Source: Hyphomonas sp. Mor2 (GTDB lineage Bacteria > Pseudomonadota > Alphaproteobacteria > Caulobacterales > Hyphomonadaceae). From it: 64,000 nt of DNA. Location of the stretch: positions 2,852,001 through 2,916,000 of the forward strand of contig NZ_CP017718.1 in NCBI RefSeq assembly GCF_001854405.1, written 5' to 3'. This document shows positions 8,582 through 19,047 of the stretch, in pieces; the first letter of the stretch is position 1, and every line of letters starts with the position of its first letter. Under the pieces are notes generated by a model. The model saw nothing but the letters and a program-made list of their open reading frames with translations, did no database searches and was not told the DNA's origin. A program made the translations under genes and the position numbers.

Positions 8582-10660
8582 ATGCAAAAACGCATGGAAT
8601 TCCCTTACCGCTGGAGACCCTTGCGAGGCGGAACATCTTCCAGCATGTTGCGGCGCAATATGCTTGGGGAGACCGCATTGGCCGATACCGAATACCAGCA
8701 CACACCCGATCGACCCTGGATTTTCCGCACATATGCCGGTCACTCGACGGCGCTCAAATCAAATGAGCTATATCGGCGAAACCTGTCGAAGGGACAGACC
8801 GGGCTCTCCATCGCTTTCGATCTGCCAACCCAGACCGCCTATGATGCCGATCATATCCTGGCGCGCGGCGAAGTGGGCAAGGTCGGAGTTCCGGTTGGAC
8901 ATCTCGGAGACATGCGAACCCTGTTTGATCAGTTGCCGCTGGAAGAGATGAACACGTCCATGACCATCAACGCCCCGGCGGCGTGGCTTCTGTCACTCTA
9001 TGTGGCGCTCGCGGATGAACGCGGCGACGACCGCGCGAAACTGCGCGGCACCACCCAGAATGATATCATCAAGGAATACCTCTCGCGCGGCACCTATGTG
9101 TTCCCGCCGCAGCCCAGCATGCGGCTGATCAGTGACATGATCAGCTGGTGCTATACCGAGGTCCCGAAATGGAACCCGATGAATGTCTGCTCTTACCATT
9201 TACAGGAAGCAGGCGCGACGCCGGAGCAGGAGCTTGCTTATGCGCTCGCCACAGCCTGCGCTGTACTTGATGCAGTCAAGCAAGGCGGACAGGTGCCAGA
9301 TGAGGATTTTCCGACCGTATTCGGGCGCATTTCTTTTTTCGTGAATGCCGGGGTCCGGTTTGTCACTGAACTCTGCAAAATGCGGGCTTTCGTCGATCTC
9401 TGGGAAGAAATTGGCCGCGAGCGTTACGGGGTGACCGATACAAAGGCCCTGCGTTTTCGCTATGGCGTGCAGGTCAACTCGCTGGGCCTGACCGAACCGC
9501 AGCCGGAAAACAATGTCTACCGCATCCTGATCGAGGCGCTGGCCGTCACCTTATCCAAGCGCGCCCGCTGCCGAGCTCTGCAATTACCCGCCTGGAATGA
9601 GGCGCTCGGCCTGCCGCGCCCCTGGGATCAGCAATGGTCTTTGCGCATGCAGCAAATCCTCGCTTTCGAAACAGACCTGCTGGAATATGAAGACCTGTTC
9701 GATGGCAGCCATGTCGTCGAAGGCAAGACGGAAGCACTGAAAGCACAGGCGCGCTCCGAACTCGCCAGAATCGATGAGATGGGCGGTGCCGTCGACGCGG
9801 TTGGCTACATGAAGGAAAGCCTGGTTGGCGCGCATATTGACCGCGTCCGAGGAATTGAGAGTGGCCATCTGAAAGTGGTCGGCGTCAACGCGTTCACGCA
9901 AACTGAGGATAGTCCGCTCGGCGCCGGCAATGAAGCGATTGAGACGGTCGATCCCATGGTCGAACGCCAACAGATCGAAGCCCTGCGCAAATGGCGCGCG
10001 GAGCGGGATGCCGGACAGGTCGACGCGGCCCTCGACGCTCTCAAAGCGGCGGCCACTTCTGGCGCGAATATCATGGAGCCCAGCATCGCAGCGGCCAAGG
10101 TGGGCGTCACCTCCGGCGAATGGGGCGCGACGCTTCGCGATGTGTTTGGTGAATATCGCGGTCCGACCGGTGTCGCCGTGGTCATTGATACTGGCGGGGA
10201 CGAGGCGATTGAAACGACCCGGTCAAAAGTCGAAGCGCTTTCCGCACGGCTTGGGCGTGATCTCACTTATGTCCTGGGCAAACCAGGCTTGGACGGCCAT
10301 TCCAACGGCGCCGAGCAAGTCGCTGCGCGCGCCCGCGCCTGCGGGATGCAAGTCGTCTATGAAGGCATTCGATTCACGCCAGCGGAAATTGTCGCGCAGG
10401 CCAAGGCTGCTGACGCGCATGTTGTCGGGCTGTCCATCTTGTCGGGGAGTCATCTCGACCTCGTCCGTGAAACCCTGGCGGAGATGCAGAAGGCAGGTCT
10501 TGAATCGACACCTCTGATCGTTGGCGGCATCATTCCATTCGAAGACGAACAAGCGCTGCGCCAGATGGGCGTGAGACGCGTCTATACGCCGAAGGACTTC
10601 CAGATCACGAACATCATGGATGATGTGGTCGATCTCGTCGAAGCGAGATGGCTGGCCTAA
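8582..10660 (+). CDS. ecm: Ethylmalonyl-CoA mutase (B12-dependent)
   Basis: Converts (2R)-ethylmalonyl-CoA to (2S)-methylsuccinyl-CoA in the ethylmalonyl-CoA pathway of acetyl-CoA assimilation. 692 residues. The catalytic domain begins near residue 45 (WIFRTYAGHS), and the C-terminal B12-binding domain has DGHSNG at 571-576, with His573 the expected cobalt ligand. The DGHSNG motif, single-chain length and the FRTYAGHS start resemble Ecm (MeaA) more than classical methylmalonyl-CoA mutase. The start is uncertain: ATGs at 8645 and 8660 would remove 21-26 residues before the conserved region. No other pathway gene lies nearby. Confidence 0.88.
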   Translation: MQKRMEFPYRWRPLRGGTSSSMLRRNMLGETALADTEYQHTPDRPWIFRTYAGHSTALKSNELYRRNLSKGQTGLSIAFDLPTQTAYDADHILARGEVGKVGVPVGHLGDMRTLFDQLPLEEMNTSMTINAPAAWLLSLYVALADERGDDRAKLRGTTQNDIIKEYLSRGTYVFPPQPSMRLISDMISWCYTEVPKWNPMNVCSYHLQEAGATPEQELAYALATACAVLDAVKQGGQVPDEDFPTVFGRISFFVNAGVRFVTELCKMRAFVDLWEEIGRERYGVTDTKALRFRYGVQVNSLGLTEPQPENNVYRILIEALAVTLSKRARCRALQLPAWNEALGLPRPWDQQWSLRMQQILAFETDLLEYEDLFDGSHVVEGKTEALKAQARSELARIDEMGGAVDAVGYMKESLVGAHIDRVRGIESGHLKVVGVNAFTQTEDSPLGAGNEAIETVDPMVERQQIEALRKWRAERDAGQVDAALDALKAAATSGANIMEPSIAAAKVGVTSGEWGATLRDVFGEYRGPTGVAVVIDTGGDEAIETTRSKVEALSARLGRDLTYVLGKPGLDGHSNGAEQVAARARACGMQVVYEGIRFTPAEIVAQAKAADAHVVGLSILSGSHLDLVRETLAEMQKAGLESTPLIVGGIIPFEDEQALRQMGVRRVYTPKDFQITNIMDDVVDLVEARWLA

Positions 10661-10661
10661 A

Positions 10662-11246
10662 TCACCAGGGGCCCAGACGGCGGAAACGGATTTCCCGGAG
10701 TTCTATGGAACGGGTCTTGTCCGGCACGACGGGTCGAACCGCGATATAATCAAACCCGCCCGGCGCCTCCATGATCTTCTGAGGGATGTTCACTTCTGCG
10801 GTATAGGTGTCCCAGTCCGGTTTGAGATCAAACCGCGTCCAACCCGTATCGCCAACATAGCCGGATGAATAATTAAACTCGAAAGCCTGCGCCCCAGCAT
10901 TGTCGCCCGGTTTCACGGTCAGCGAAATTCTCAGCTTCTGCCCGAAATAAGCGGTTTTCAGGTCCGGCCCGAGACGAAAATGCGCATTGTCGTGGACGCC
11001 AGACACGATGGCGTCTTCTTCAGCCTTGATGGTGAGCACGTCATCATCAAGGTCGAGCTCATACCCTTGCGCGCCCTCCATTCGGCACAGATCCCCTCCA
11101 TTCAGGATGATCAGACTGTAATCGGCCGGACCTTCGGCCCCGCCAAAGGGCCCGCATTTAGGCTGCGTCCATCCCTCATACATCGCCGCGATCACCATCA
11201 CGGTGACGACCAGTGCAATGAGCGGATAGAAGATGATGTCTCTCAA
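10662..11246 (-). CDS. Membrane-anchored protein of unknown function, TTG start
   Basis: 194 residues from a TTG at 11246. One membrane helix spans about residues 4-24, followed by a soluble, probably periplasmic, beta-rich domain with many alternating Tyr/Phe/Asp. No family recognised; the end resembles a carbohydrate-binding jelly roll only loosely. Start choice: the TTG has AGGAG at a 6-base spacing on the minus strand, and it places the helix at the very N-terminus. The longer reading frame to 11312 has no such signal. Its stop is adjacent to the convergent ecm stop. Confidence 0.6.
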   Translation of the reverse strand: MRDIIFYPLIALVVTVMVIAAMYEGWTQPKCGPFGGAEGPADYSLIILNGGDLCRMEGAQGYELDLDDDVLTIKAEEDAIVSGVHDNAHFRLGPDLKTAYFGQKLRISLTVKPGDNAGAQAFEFNYSSGYVGDTGWTRFDLKPDWDTYTAEVNIPQKIMEAPGGFDYIAVRPVVPDKTRSIELREIRFRRLGPW

Positions 11247-11384
11247 CGCTGGCTCCTGAGGCAATTTCGTCAGTTTCGCCGGGTAGCAATCCCGTCTTTG
11301 CTCTGATAGCAACGCCGCGAACGAAACGCGACCCTGCAGACTGCTTCTAGCGCGGTCAAAACAATTTTTAATGGATTGAACTCA

Positions 11385-12098
11385 ATGCCCAAGCTCATTC
11401 TCACCCGCCACGGACAGAGCCAGTGGAACCTGGAGAACCGGTTTACGGGCTGGTGGGACGCCGACCTAACCGAAAAAGGCGAAGCGGAAGCCAGCAAAGG
11501 CGGTGTTCTGCTGAAGGAACGCGGTCTGGCGCCGACCTTTGCCTTTACCAGCTTTCAGACCCGCGCCATTCGCACGCTTTGGCTCAGTCTTGCCGCCATG
11601 GATCGCGCCTGGATCCCGGTGGAGAAGCATTGGCGCCTGAACGAACGTCATTATGGCGGCCTGACGGGTCTCGACAAAGCTGAGACAGCGGAAAAACATA
11701 GCAAGGATCAGGTCCATATCTGGCGCCGGTCCTATGACATTCCGCCACCGCCACTCGCCGCAGACAGCCCATTCAATCTGGCCAACGATCCGCGCTATGA
11801 CGGTGTCCCTGTCCCGGACGCAGAGAGCCTCAAATTGACTCTGGAACGCGTGCTTCCGTATTGGGACAACGCGATCCGCCCGATCCTGGACGGCGGACAG
11901 GACACAATCATCTCGGCCCACGGCAACTCGCTGCGCGCCTTGGTGAAGCACCTGTTCCAAGTCGCCGATGATACAATTACCGGGGTCGAAATCCCAACCG
12001 GTAATCCGCTTGTGATCGATCTGAATTCTTCGCTGACACCGACCGCGGCGGAGTATCTCGACAATGAGCGTGCGAAGGACCTGCCCGAGCTGCCATGA
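11385..12098 (+). CDS. gpmA: 2,3-bisphosphoglycerate-dependent phosphoglycerate mutase
   Basis: Interconverts 3- and 2-phosphoglycerate in glycolysis and gluconeogenesis. 237 residues from ATG 11385 (MPKLIL). The phosphohistidine is His9 in TRHGQSQWN; NRFTGWWD, LNERHYGGL and SAHGNSLRALV are the remaining active-site blocks. An in-frame TTG three codons upstream is less likely. It overlaps purU by 4 bases (ATGA), so the two genes are probably translated together although their pathways differ. Confidence 0.93.
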   Translation: MPKLILTRHGQSQWNLENRFTGWWDADLTEKGEAEASKGGVLLKERGLAPTFAFTSFQTRAIRTLWLSLAAMDRAWIPVEKHWRLNERHYGGLTGLDKAETAEKHSKDQVHIWRRSYDIPPPPLAADSPFNLANDPRYDGVPVPDAESLKLTLERVLPYWDNAIRPILDGGQDTIISAHGNSLRALVKHLFQVADDTITGVEIPTGNPLVIDLNSSLTPTAAEYLDNERAKDLPELP

Positions 12099-12949
12099 GC
12101 CAGGATCGTTTCATCCTGCGGGCCGCCTCACCCGATGGCATCGGCATCCTTGCAGATGTCATGAGTCACCTGGCCAGCCATCGGGTGAATATCACCGAGA
12201 GTAATGATTTCGGAGATCCAACCACCCAGAGATTCTTCATCTGGGCTAAGTTTCAAGCCGAACAGGGCTTTAACGAAGCCGCGTTCAGAGACGGGTTCTC
12301 CGTCCTCGCCGAGCGCCGCGAGATGGACTGGTCTCTTCGCGCAGAGAGCGAACGTCCCAAGGCGCTGGTCCTGGTTTCGAAAGGCGATCATTGCCTGAAT
12401 GACCTGCTTTATAGGCACCGGCGCGGGCGATTGGGTGCCAATATCGTTGCGATTGTGTCCAATCACCCGGACGCAAAATGGCACGCAGACCGACAGGATC
12501 TGCCCTTTCACCACATCCCGGTCACCAAAGACACCAAAGCCGAGGCTGAACAATCTCTCCGCGATCTGATTGAGAGCACAGGCGCAGACATGATTGTGCT
12601 GGCGCGGTATATGCAGATCCTCTCAAACGCGCTCAGTCGCGACTTGGAGGGCCGCTGCATCAATATCCATCACTCAGCCTTGCCCAGTTTCAAGGGCGCC
12701 CGTCCTTATCATCAGGCGCATGAGCGCGGGGTCAAACTGATGGGGGCGACGGCACACTATGTCACCGCTGATCTCGATGAGGGTCCGATTATCGCCCAGG
12801 ATGTTGTTCCGGTGGATCATCGCCAGTCTGCCGAGCGAATGGCTGAGCTTGGCAAGGATATCGAAGCGCGCGTCCTGGCCCGCGCCGTGACAGCGCATGC
12901 CGAAGGCCGTGTCTTCCTGAATGGCAAACGCACGGTGGTATTTGAATGA
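12095..12949 (+). CDS. purU: Formyltetrahydrofolate deformylase
   Basis: Hydrolyses 10-formyl-THF to formate and THF, balancing one-carbon pools. 284 residues: N-terminal ACT domain (about 5-85) and a formyltransferase-like domain (about 90-284). INIHHSALPSF contains His192-His193, and GATAHYVTADLDEGPII follows; both are diagnostic for PurU. It overlaps gpmA and the next deaminase gene by ATGA on both sides, giving a compact three-gene operon. Confidence 0.93.
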   Translation: MSQDRFILRAASPDGIGILADVMSHLASHRVNITESNDFGDPTTQRFFIWAKFQAEQGFNEAAFRDGFSVLAERREMDWSLRAESERPKALVLVSKGDHCLNDLLYRHRRGRLGANIVAIVSNHPDAKWHADRQDLPFHHIPVTKDTKAEAEQSLRDLIESTGADMIVLARYMQILSNALSRDLEGRCINIHHSALPSFKGARPYHQAHERGVKLMGATAHYVTADLDEGPIIAQDVVPVDHRQSAERMAELGKDIEARVLARAVTAHAEGRVFLNGKRTVVFE

Positions 12950-13392
12950 GTGCGCATCGCAAACATATGCGCCGAGCGCTCGAACTGGCGCAAATGCAAC
13001 ACACGCGGACAGGTAAGAACCCGAGCGTCGGCTGTGTGATCCTGGATCGCGATGCGCGCCGACTGAGCGAGGCCGCGACCGGCGATGGCGGGCGCCCGCA
13101 CGCCGAACAGCTGGCTCTGTCCCGCCTGCCAATCGGCGCGGCCGCGGGTGGGACGGCCTATGTCACGCTGGAACCATGCCGCGAACGCTCGACCGACGAA
13201 GCCTCGTGTTCACAACGCCTGATCGATGCCGGAATCGCCAAAGTCGTGATTGCCACCCGCGATCCCCACCCGCAGGGTGACGGCGGAATTGACCGGCTCG
13301 CGGCGGCCGGAATTCAGGTTCAGGTGGGCCTGATGCAAGACGAGACCGACGCGCTTTATCGTGATTTTTTCGCGACGATTGCTGCAGATTGA
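12946..13392 (+). CDS. Stand-alone RibD-like zinc deaminase
   Basis: 148 residues matching only the N-terminal deaminase half of RibD: GKNPSVGCVI, the zinc-site HAE at 52-54, EPC with Cys78, and Cys88 as the second thiolate. In full-length RibD it would remove the amino group of a pyrimidine intermediate of riboflavin synthesis, and a reductase domain would follow; none is encoded here. The product may be a split RibD half or a different nucleoside/pyrimidine deaminase. It overlaps purU by 4 bases. Confidence 0.75.
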   Translation: MSAHRKHMRRALELAQMQHTRTGKNPSVGCVILDRDARRLSEAATGDGGRPHAEQLALSRLPIGAAAGGTAYVTLEPCRERSTDEASCSQRLIDAGIAKVVIATRDPHPQGDGGIDRLAAAGIQVQVGLMQDETDALYRDFFATIAAD

Positions 13393-13509
13393 AGCGTGTC
13401 CGGGTGGGCACAATCGTCCGGGTTGCACGGTAAATACTGAAAAACTGACTTGACGTTAACCTTTCTAGTGTCAGCTTCAAAGGGTAGTGTGAGCAAATGG
13501 AACGGTCCC

Positions 13510-13914
13510 ATGATCGGAATCGTTGTTGTCAGTCACGGGAGACTTGCGCAGGAACTGGTGCGCGCTGCGGAGCATGTTGTCGGTCCGCAGGACGCCTTTG
13601 AAGCGATGTCTATCGAAGTCGAAGACGATATCGATCAACGTCGTGACGAGATCCGCGATACGGTCAAATCCTGCAACAAGGGCAAGGGCGTGATCATCCT
13701 GACCGACATGTTCGGCGGCACGCCTTCCAATCTCGCCTTGTCAAACCTCGCCGATGGCAAGGTCGATGTGATTGGCGGCGTCAATCTGCCAATGCTGATT
13801 CATCTGGCCCAGATCCGCAACGACCTCACTCTGGACGAAGCGGTCCAGGCCGCCAGTGACGCCGGAAAACGTTATATCCGCATCGGATCGCAAATCATGA
13901 GCCGAACAAAATGA
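13510..13914 (+). CDS. PTS mannose-type EIIA regulatory component
   Basis: 134 residues from ATG 13510. MIGIVVVSHG places the phospho-accepting His at residue 9, and LTDMFGGTPSN is the second conserved block. Alphaproteobacteria lacking sugar permeases use this protein with HPr and EI(Ntr) as a regulatory phosphorelay. An in-frame start at 13450 would add 20 residues with no family match. A TTGACG element at 13451-13456 may be part of its promoter. It overlaps the HPr gene by ATGA; hprK is not adjacent. Confidence 0.88.
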   Translation: MIGIVVVSHGRLAQELVRAAEHVVGPQDAFEAMSIEVEDDIDQRRDEIRDTVKSCNKGKGVIILTDMFGGTPSNLALSNLADGKVDVIGGVNLPMLIHLAQIRNDLTLDEAVQAASDAGKRYIRIGSQIMSRTK

Positions 13915-14210
13915 CCCGCAAAACCCGCACCGTCGAGATTATCAATCGCAAAGGCTTGCATGCGCGGGCCTCCGCGAAACTGGCCGAACTGGCGCTCAAG
14001 CTGCCGACGGTCGTCACGGTCAGCTTTGAAGGGGAAAGCGCCGACGCCCGCTCGATCATGGACCTGCTGTGCCTGGGAGCTGCGATCGGAAGCGCTGTTG
14101 AACTCAGTGCCGAAGGCGCCGATGCCGGTACGGCGCTCAATCAGGTCGCGGCCCTGTTCAAAGATGGCTTTGGCGAACTCGCTGAAGACGAAGCCTGCGC
14201 CTGCAAATAA
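13911..14210 (+). CDS. HPr-family phosphocarrier protein
   Basis: 99 residues. The active-site His17 lies in NRKGLHARASAKL and the regulatory serine region is ADARSIM (Ser48). The GLHARASAK form, rather than GLHARPA, fits the nitrogen-type HPr (NPr) of alphaproteobacteria. It accepts phosphate from EI and passes it to EIIA(Man), encoded immediately upstream with a 4-base overlap. The C-terminus carries two Cys (EACACK). Its stop is 4 bases from the convergent transporter stop. Confidence 0.88.
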   Translation: MTRKTRTVEIINRKGLHARASAKLAELALKLPTVVTVSFEGESADARSIMDLLCLGAAIGSAVELSAEGADAGTALNQVAALFKDGFGELAEDEACACK

Positions 14211-14214
14211 GGCC

Positions 14215-15666
14215 TTACAGCACCAGTGGGGCCAGCCAGGATCCGATGGCCGTAATCACGACAATGCCGATCAGGTTCACGCGCAAACCGCGGGAGATCA
14301 TCTTCCCAATCGGAATCTCATCCGTCGCATAGATGATCGCATTCGGCGCCGTCGCCACTGGCAACATGAAGGCACAGCTTGCCGCAACCGCCGCGGGCGC
14401 AAGCAAGCTTGCGGGCGCCGCCCCGATCGCCACCGACAAGGCCCCCAGGATCGGGGCCAGCGTCGTCATCGTGGCAACATTGCTTGTCAGCTCGGTCAGA
14501 AAGATGACCAGCGCCACCACCACCGCGATGAAAATGATTGGTGGCAAGACCGAGAGGGGTTCCAGATTCTCGCCAATCCAGACTGATAACCCGGTATCTC
14601 TGACCGCACGCCCAAGCGCGATGCCGCCGCCGAACAGCAACAAAACGCCCCAGGGCAGTTTGCTGGCTTCGCTCCAGCTCAGGAGTGCGCGGGATTGTCC
14701 GCCGCCTGCTGGCACCAGAAAGACCAGGACCGCTCCGAACATGGCAATCATCATATCGACCTGGGCGCCGCTATACTGACCGAGTGTTTCCCACCCCATC
14801 GCTTCCAGGCCCTGCACCGTCCAGCGACGACTGACCCAGAGGGCTGCGACCGCAGCAAAGATGATGGCCACGCGTTGCTCTGGCACAGTCATCCGGCCAA
14901 GTGCGCTTTTCTGCGACCGGACTTCCTGGATCGCTCCTTCGCCATTCTCGATCTTGCCGATACCGCGCGTGACGCTCCACCAAGCCGCCGGGATCAGCAG
15001 CAGAACAGCCGGAATGCCAAAGCTCATCCATTCAACAAAACTGATATTGGCGCCGGCATTGTTTTGCAGCCAGTCTATCGCGATCAGATTGGTCGGCGTC
15101 CCGATCGGTGTGCCAGCCCCACCAATCGAGGCCGCATAACACACTCCCAGAAGGAGAGCGGTGACAAAGCGACCATTCTCATCCTTCAGGGCTGCGGCGG
15201 CGGATAGTGCGATGGGCACCATCATCAACGTCGTCGCAGTGTTGGAGATCCACATGGACAGTAGCGCTGTCGCGATCATGAAGCCTGCCACCAGTGACAG
15301 GGGTGAAGCGCCAACGGCTGACACGACGTTCAAGGCGATCCGCTTGTGCAGGTTCCAGCGCTCGATGCTGAGCGCAACAATAAAACCGCCGAGAAGCAGC
15401 AGAACAATATGATCGGCATAACCAGAGCCGATCTGCCGGGGCGAACCGGCGTCGAACAGGGGCAAGACGATCAGCGGCAAGAGCGATGTGACCGGGATCG
15501 GGATCGGCTCTGTCGCCCACCAGATGGCCATCCAGACCAGAAGCGCCCCAGTGGCCCAGGCCGGGAAAGCCAACCCTTTGGGCGCGCCCAGCAGGAGCAT
15601 CAACGCTGCAATGCCAGGGCCTAGAACCAGACCAATGCGTCCAGCGAGATTGGGGGCTTTATCCAT
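14215..15666 (-). CDS. DASS (SLC13) family anion:sodium symporter
   Basis: 483 residues with about 11 membrane segments. The two SNT-type motifs of the divalent anion:Na+ symporter family are visible: WISNTATTLMM in the first half and ELTSNVATMTT in the second, plus the N-terminal WWATEPIPIPVTSLLP block. It probably imports a dicarboxylate or sulfate with sodium; the substrate cannot be read from sequence. It lies downstream of proB on the same strand with a 42-base gap. Confidence 0.88.
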   Translation of the reverse strand: MDKAPNLAGRIGLVLGPGIAALMLLLGAPKGLAFPAWATGALLVWMAIWWATEPIPIPVTSLLPLIVLPLFDAGSPRQIGSGYADHIVLLLLGGFIVALSIERWNLHKRIALNVVSAVGASPLSLVAGFMIATALLSMWISNTATTLMMVPIALSAAAALKDENGRFVTALLLGVCYAASIGGAGTPIGTPTNLIAIDWLQNNAGANISFVEWMSFGIPAVLLLIPAAWWSVTRGIGKIENGEGAIQEVRSQKSALGRMTVPEQRVAIIFAAVAALWVSRRWTVQGLEAMGWETLGQYSGAQVDMMIAMFGAVLVFLVPAGGGQSRALLSWSEASKLPWGVLLLFGGGIALGRAVRDTGLSVWIGENLEPLSVLPPIIFIAVVVALVIFLTELTSNVATMTTLAPILGALSVAIGAAPASLLAPAAVAASCAFMLPVATAPNAIIYATDEIPIGKMISRGLRVNLIGIVVITAIGSWLAPLVL

Positions 15667-15708
15667 TCCTCCTAAGGGCAGAGCTTGGCCCGGGAAGTCA
15701 AGAAGGTG

Positions 15709-16835
15709 TTAGGATTCAAGGATGAGATCGTTGCGATGGACCAGCGCTGGCCGTCCGCGATACCCGAGCTGCGCTTCGACTTCTTCAGAGTGTCGCCCGG
15801 CAATGCGCGCGGCATCTTCAGATCCATAGGCGGTCACGCCCTTGCCGATCAGGGTCCCACTTTCATCCTTGATGGCAACCGCCGCACCGCGCGCGAACTG
15901 ACCATCGACGCGTCGCACCCCGACCGGCAGCAAACTGGCCCCTCTGCGCAATGCCGTTGCAGCGCCCGCATCGACATAGACCGTGCCTTCCGGCGTCAGG
16001 TGGCCGCGTAACCAGACTTCCCGCGCTTTCTCTGGGCTCATGGACGGCAAGACCCAGGTGGCGCGCCCTCCACTGAGCAGGGCGGACACGGGATTGATCG
16101 AAGTCCCAAGCGTGATCACAGTCATGCACCCAGCAGCCTGGGCGATCCGGGCGGCTGCAAGCTTGGTCGCCATGCCACCGCTGCCAACGTTCGCTGCCTG
16201 ATTGATGTCTCCGGCCATGTCCTCATGCGCCTCAGTGAGTTCTTCAATCACAGGAATATGGTGCGCGCTGGAATCGGAGCGCGGATCGGCTGAGTATAGT
16301 CCATCGACGTCTGAGAGGAGAACCAGCGCATCAGCGCCGATCATTTGCGCGACGCGAGCTGCGAGTCGATCATTGTCGCCATACCGGATCTCGTCCGTGG
16401 CGACAGAGTCATTCTCGTTGATGACGGGCACTGCGCCCGCGCCGAGCAGCGTCTCCAGGGTCGCTCGTGCATTCAGCCAGCGCCGCCGGTTCTCCGTGTC
16501 CTCAAGCGTCAGGAGGGCCTGCGCCACCACCGTCTCGTGCGCGCCAAAAGCGGTTGAGATCGCGGCCATCAAGAGTGGCTGGCCCAACGCCGCTGCCGCC
16601 TGCTTTTCTTCCAGCTTGCGTGGGCGATCCGATCCGAGCTGATTGCGCCCCAGGGCAATCGCGCCGGAGGACACCAGTATCACGTTTTGCCCGCCCGCTC
16701 GCAGTGCCGCGATATCGGCGGCCAGAGAATTCAACCAGTCCTGACGCGCATGGCCGCCCTCGGCCACGAGCGCGGAGCCAATTTTAATCACAATACGCTT
16801 GGCTGCGCGAAAAGAAGAAAGCGGGGCAACCGTCA

Positions 16836-16836
<1 letters not shown>
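15709..16836 (-). CDS. proB: Glutamate 5-kinase
   Basis: First step of proline synthesis, ATP-dependent phosphorylation of glutamate. 375 residues: amino-acid-kinase domain (about 12-260) with KIGSALV, NENDSVATDE and LLSDVDGLY, then a C-terminal PUA domain (about 280-370). The ATG overlaps the obgE stop by one base (TAATG), so the pair is coupled. proA, often next, is not in this position. Confidence 0.94.
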
Positions 16837-17897
<1,061 letters not shown>

Positions 17898-18455
17898 CTA
17901 ATGTGCGGCAATACGCAAGGCCAGGTCGGGATCTGTACCTTTCGTGTACCGAACGGCCAGGCTTTTCCGGCCCCTCGCGCGACCGAAAAGTTCGACCTCC
18001 CCGCAGGGTTCGAAGCCGAGCTTTTCGAGAACCCGTCCAGAGGCCGGATTATCGACAAAATGACCAGACGCAAAGTGTTCAAGCTCCATCTCGGTCTCAG
18101 CCCAGTCCATGACCGCCTTGGCCGCCTCGGTGACATAGCCCTTGCCCCACCAGTCCTGGCCAAGCCAGTAGCCGATTTCCCAGACGTCCATGGGCTTGAG
18201 GTCCAGGCCGACACAGCCAATGACGCCCGCCTCCGGCTGGGTAATGACCAGAACATAAGCCGTGTCCTCGACCCAGCCTTTTGGGACGCGCTCGAGCCAA
18301 TCCTCGGCGTCCGAGAGCTGATAGGGATACGGCGCGCGCCCAAGATTCCAGGCAACGTCCTTCACCCCGATCCGCGCTGTGATTTGTGGCGCGTCTTCTG
18401 GCAAAGGCGGACGCAGCACCAGCCGCTCGGTTCGAAGAATGATCGGGTTGGCCAT
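17898..18455 (-). CDS. GNAT N-acetyltransferase, RimJ/RimL type (copy 1)
   Basis: 185 residues, GNAT fold. The N-terminal ILRTERLVLRPP block is typical of RimJ/RimL-like enzymes. GVIGCVGLD, EIGYWLGQDWWGKGYVTEA (acetyl-CoA loop region) and DNPASGRVLEKLGFE follow. It acetylates an unknown amino group; targets are not predictable. It is paralogous to the next upstream gene, from which it is separated by 12 bases. Confidence 0.85.
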   Translation of the reverse strand: MANPIILRTERLVLRPPLPEDAPQITARIGVKDVAWNLGRAPYPYQLSDAEDWLERVPKGWVEDTAYVLVITQPEAGVIGCVGLDLKPMDVWEIGYWLGQDWWGKGYVTEAAKAVMDWAETEMELEHFASGHFVDNPASGRVLEKLGFEPCGEVELFGRARGRKSLAVRYTKGTDPDLALRIAAH

Positions 18456-18467
18456 CCGTCCGCCTCG

Positions 18468-19022
18468 CTACACCAATGCGCCGGCGGTGAGCGCGTCTTC
18501 AGCGCCCAGGGCATAGCGCCAGGCCTTGTCCTTGCCGCCACGGCCCTGGCTGTACATCATCCGTTCGCCCGTGCGCTTGAATCCGAGCTTTTCCAGCACC
18601 CGTCCGGACGCTGGATTGTCCTGGAAATGGCCAGCTTCGAACCGGGAGACGCCAAACTGAGTTTCCCCCCAGGCCAGAAGCGCCTGCGCCGCCTCGGTCG
18701 CGACCCCGCGCCCCTGCACGGCCTTGTCGACCCAATAGCCAATCTCCCAGGCGTCACCTGTGGCTCGGTTGAAGCCAACGGAGCCGATAACGCCGGCTTC
18801 AGCATGCGTAATCACAAAGGCATACTCTCGCCCCTGCGCGCGTGCCTTGTCCGCATAGGCCACCCAATCCAGCGCGTCTTTTGGCGCATAAGGATGCGGC
18901 AAGCGCGCCAGATTGCGGGCCATGTCCGCATCATTCACGCAGCAGGCAATCTGGCGGGCATCTTCTGCGCGTGGGGCGCGCATCAGAAAGCGTTCAGACC
19001 GAAATTCATAAGATCCACTCAT
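18468..19022 (-). CDS. GNAT N-acetyltransferase, RimJ/RimL type (copy 2)
   Basis: 184 residues from the ATG at 19022, which has GGAG seven bases upstream; a start eight codons earlier (19046) would run into the rpmA terminator. It shares with copy 1 the EIGYWVDK, GRGVATEAAQ and DNPASGRVLEKLGF blocks, which points to a tandem duplication. A strong terminator at 19048-19075 separates it from rpmA, so it probably opens a GNAT-GNAT-obgE-proB transcript. Confidence 0.84.
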   Translation of the reverse strand: MSGSYEFRSERFLMRAPRAEDARQIACCVNDADMARNLARLPHPYAPKDALDWVAYADKARAQGREYAFVITHAEAGVIGSVGFNRATGDAWEIGYWVDKAVQGRGVATEAAQALLAWGETQFGVSRFEAGHFQDNPASGRVLEKLGFKRTGERMMYSQGRGGKDKAWRYALGAEDALTAGALV

Positions 19023-19047
19023 CTGCGGTCTCCATCGGGAAGGCAAA

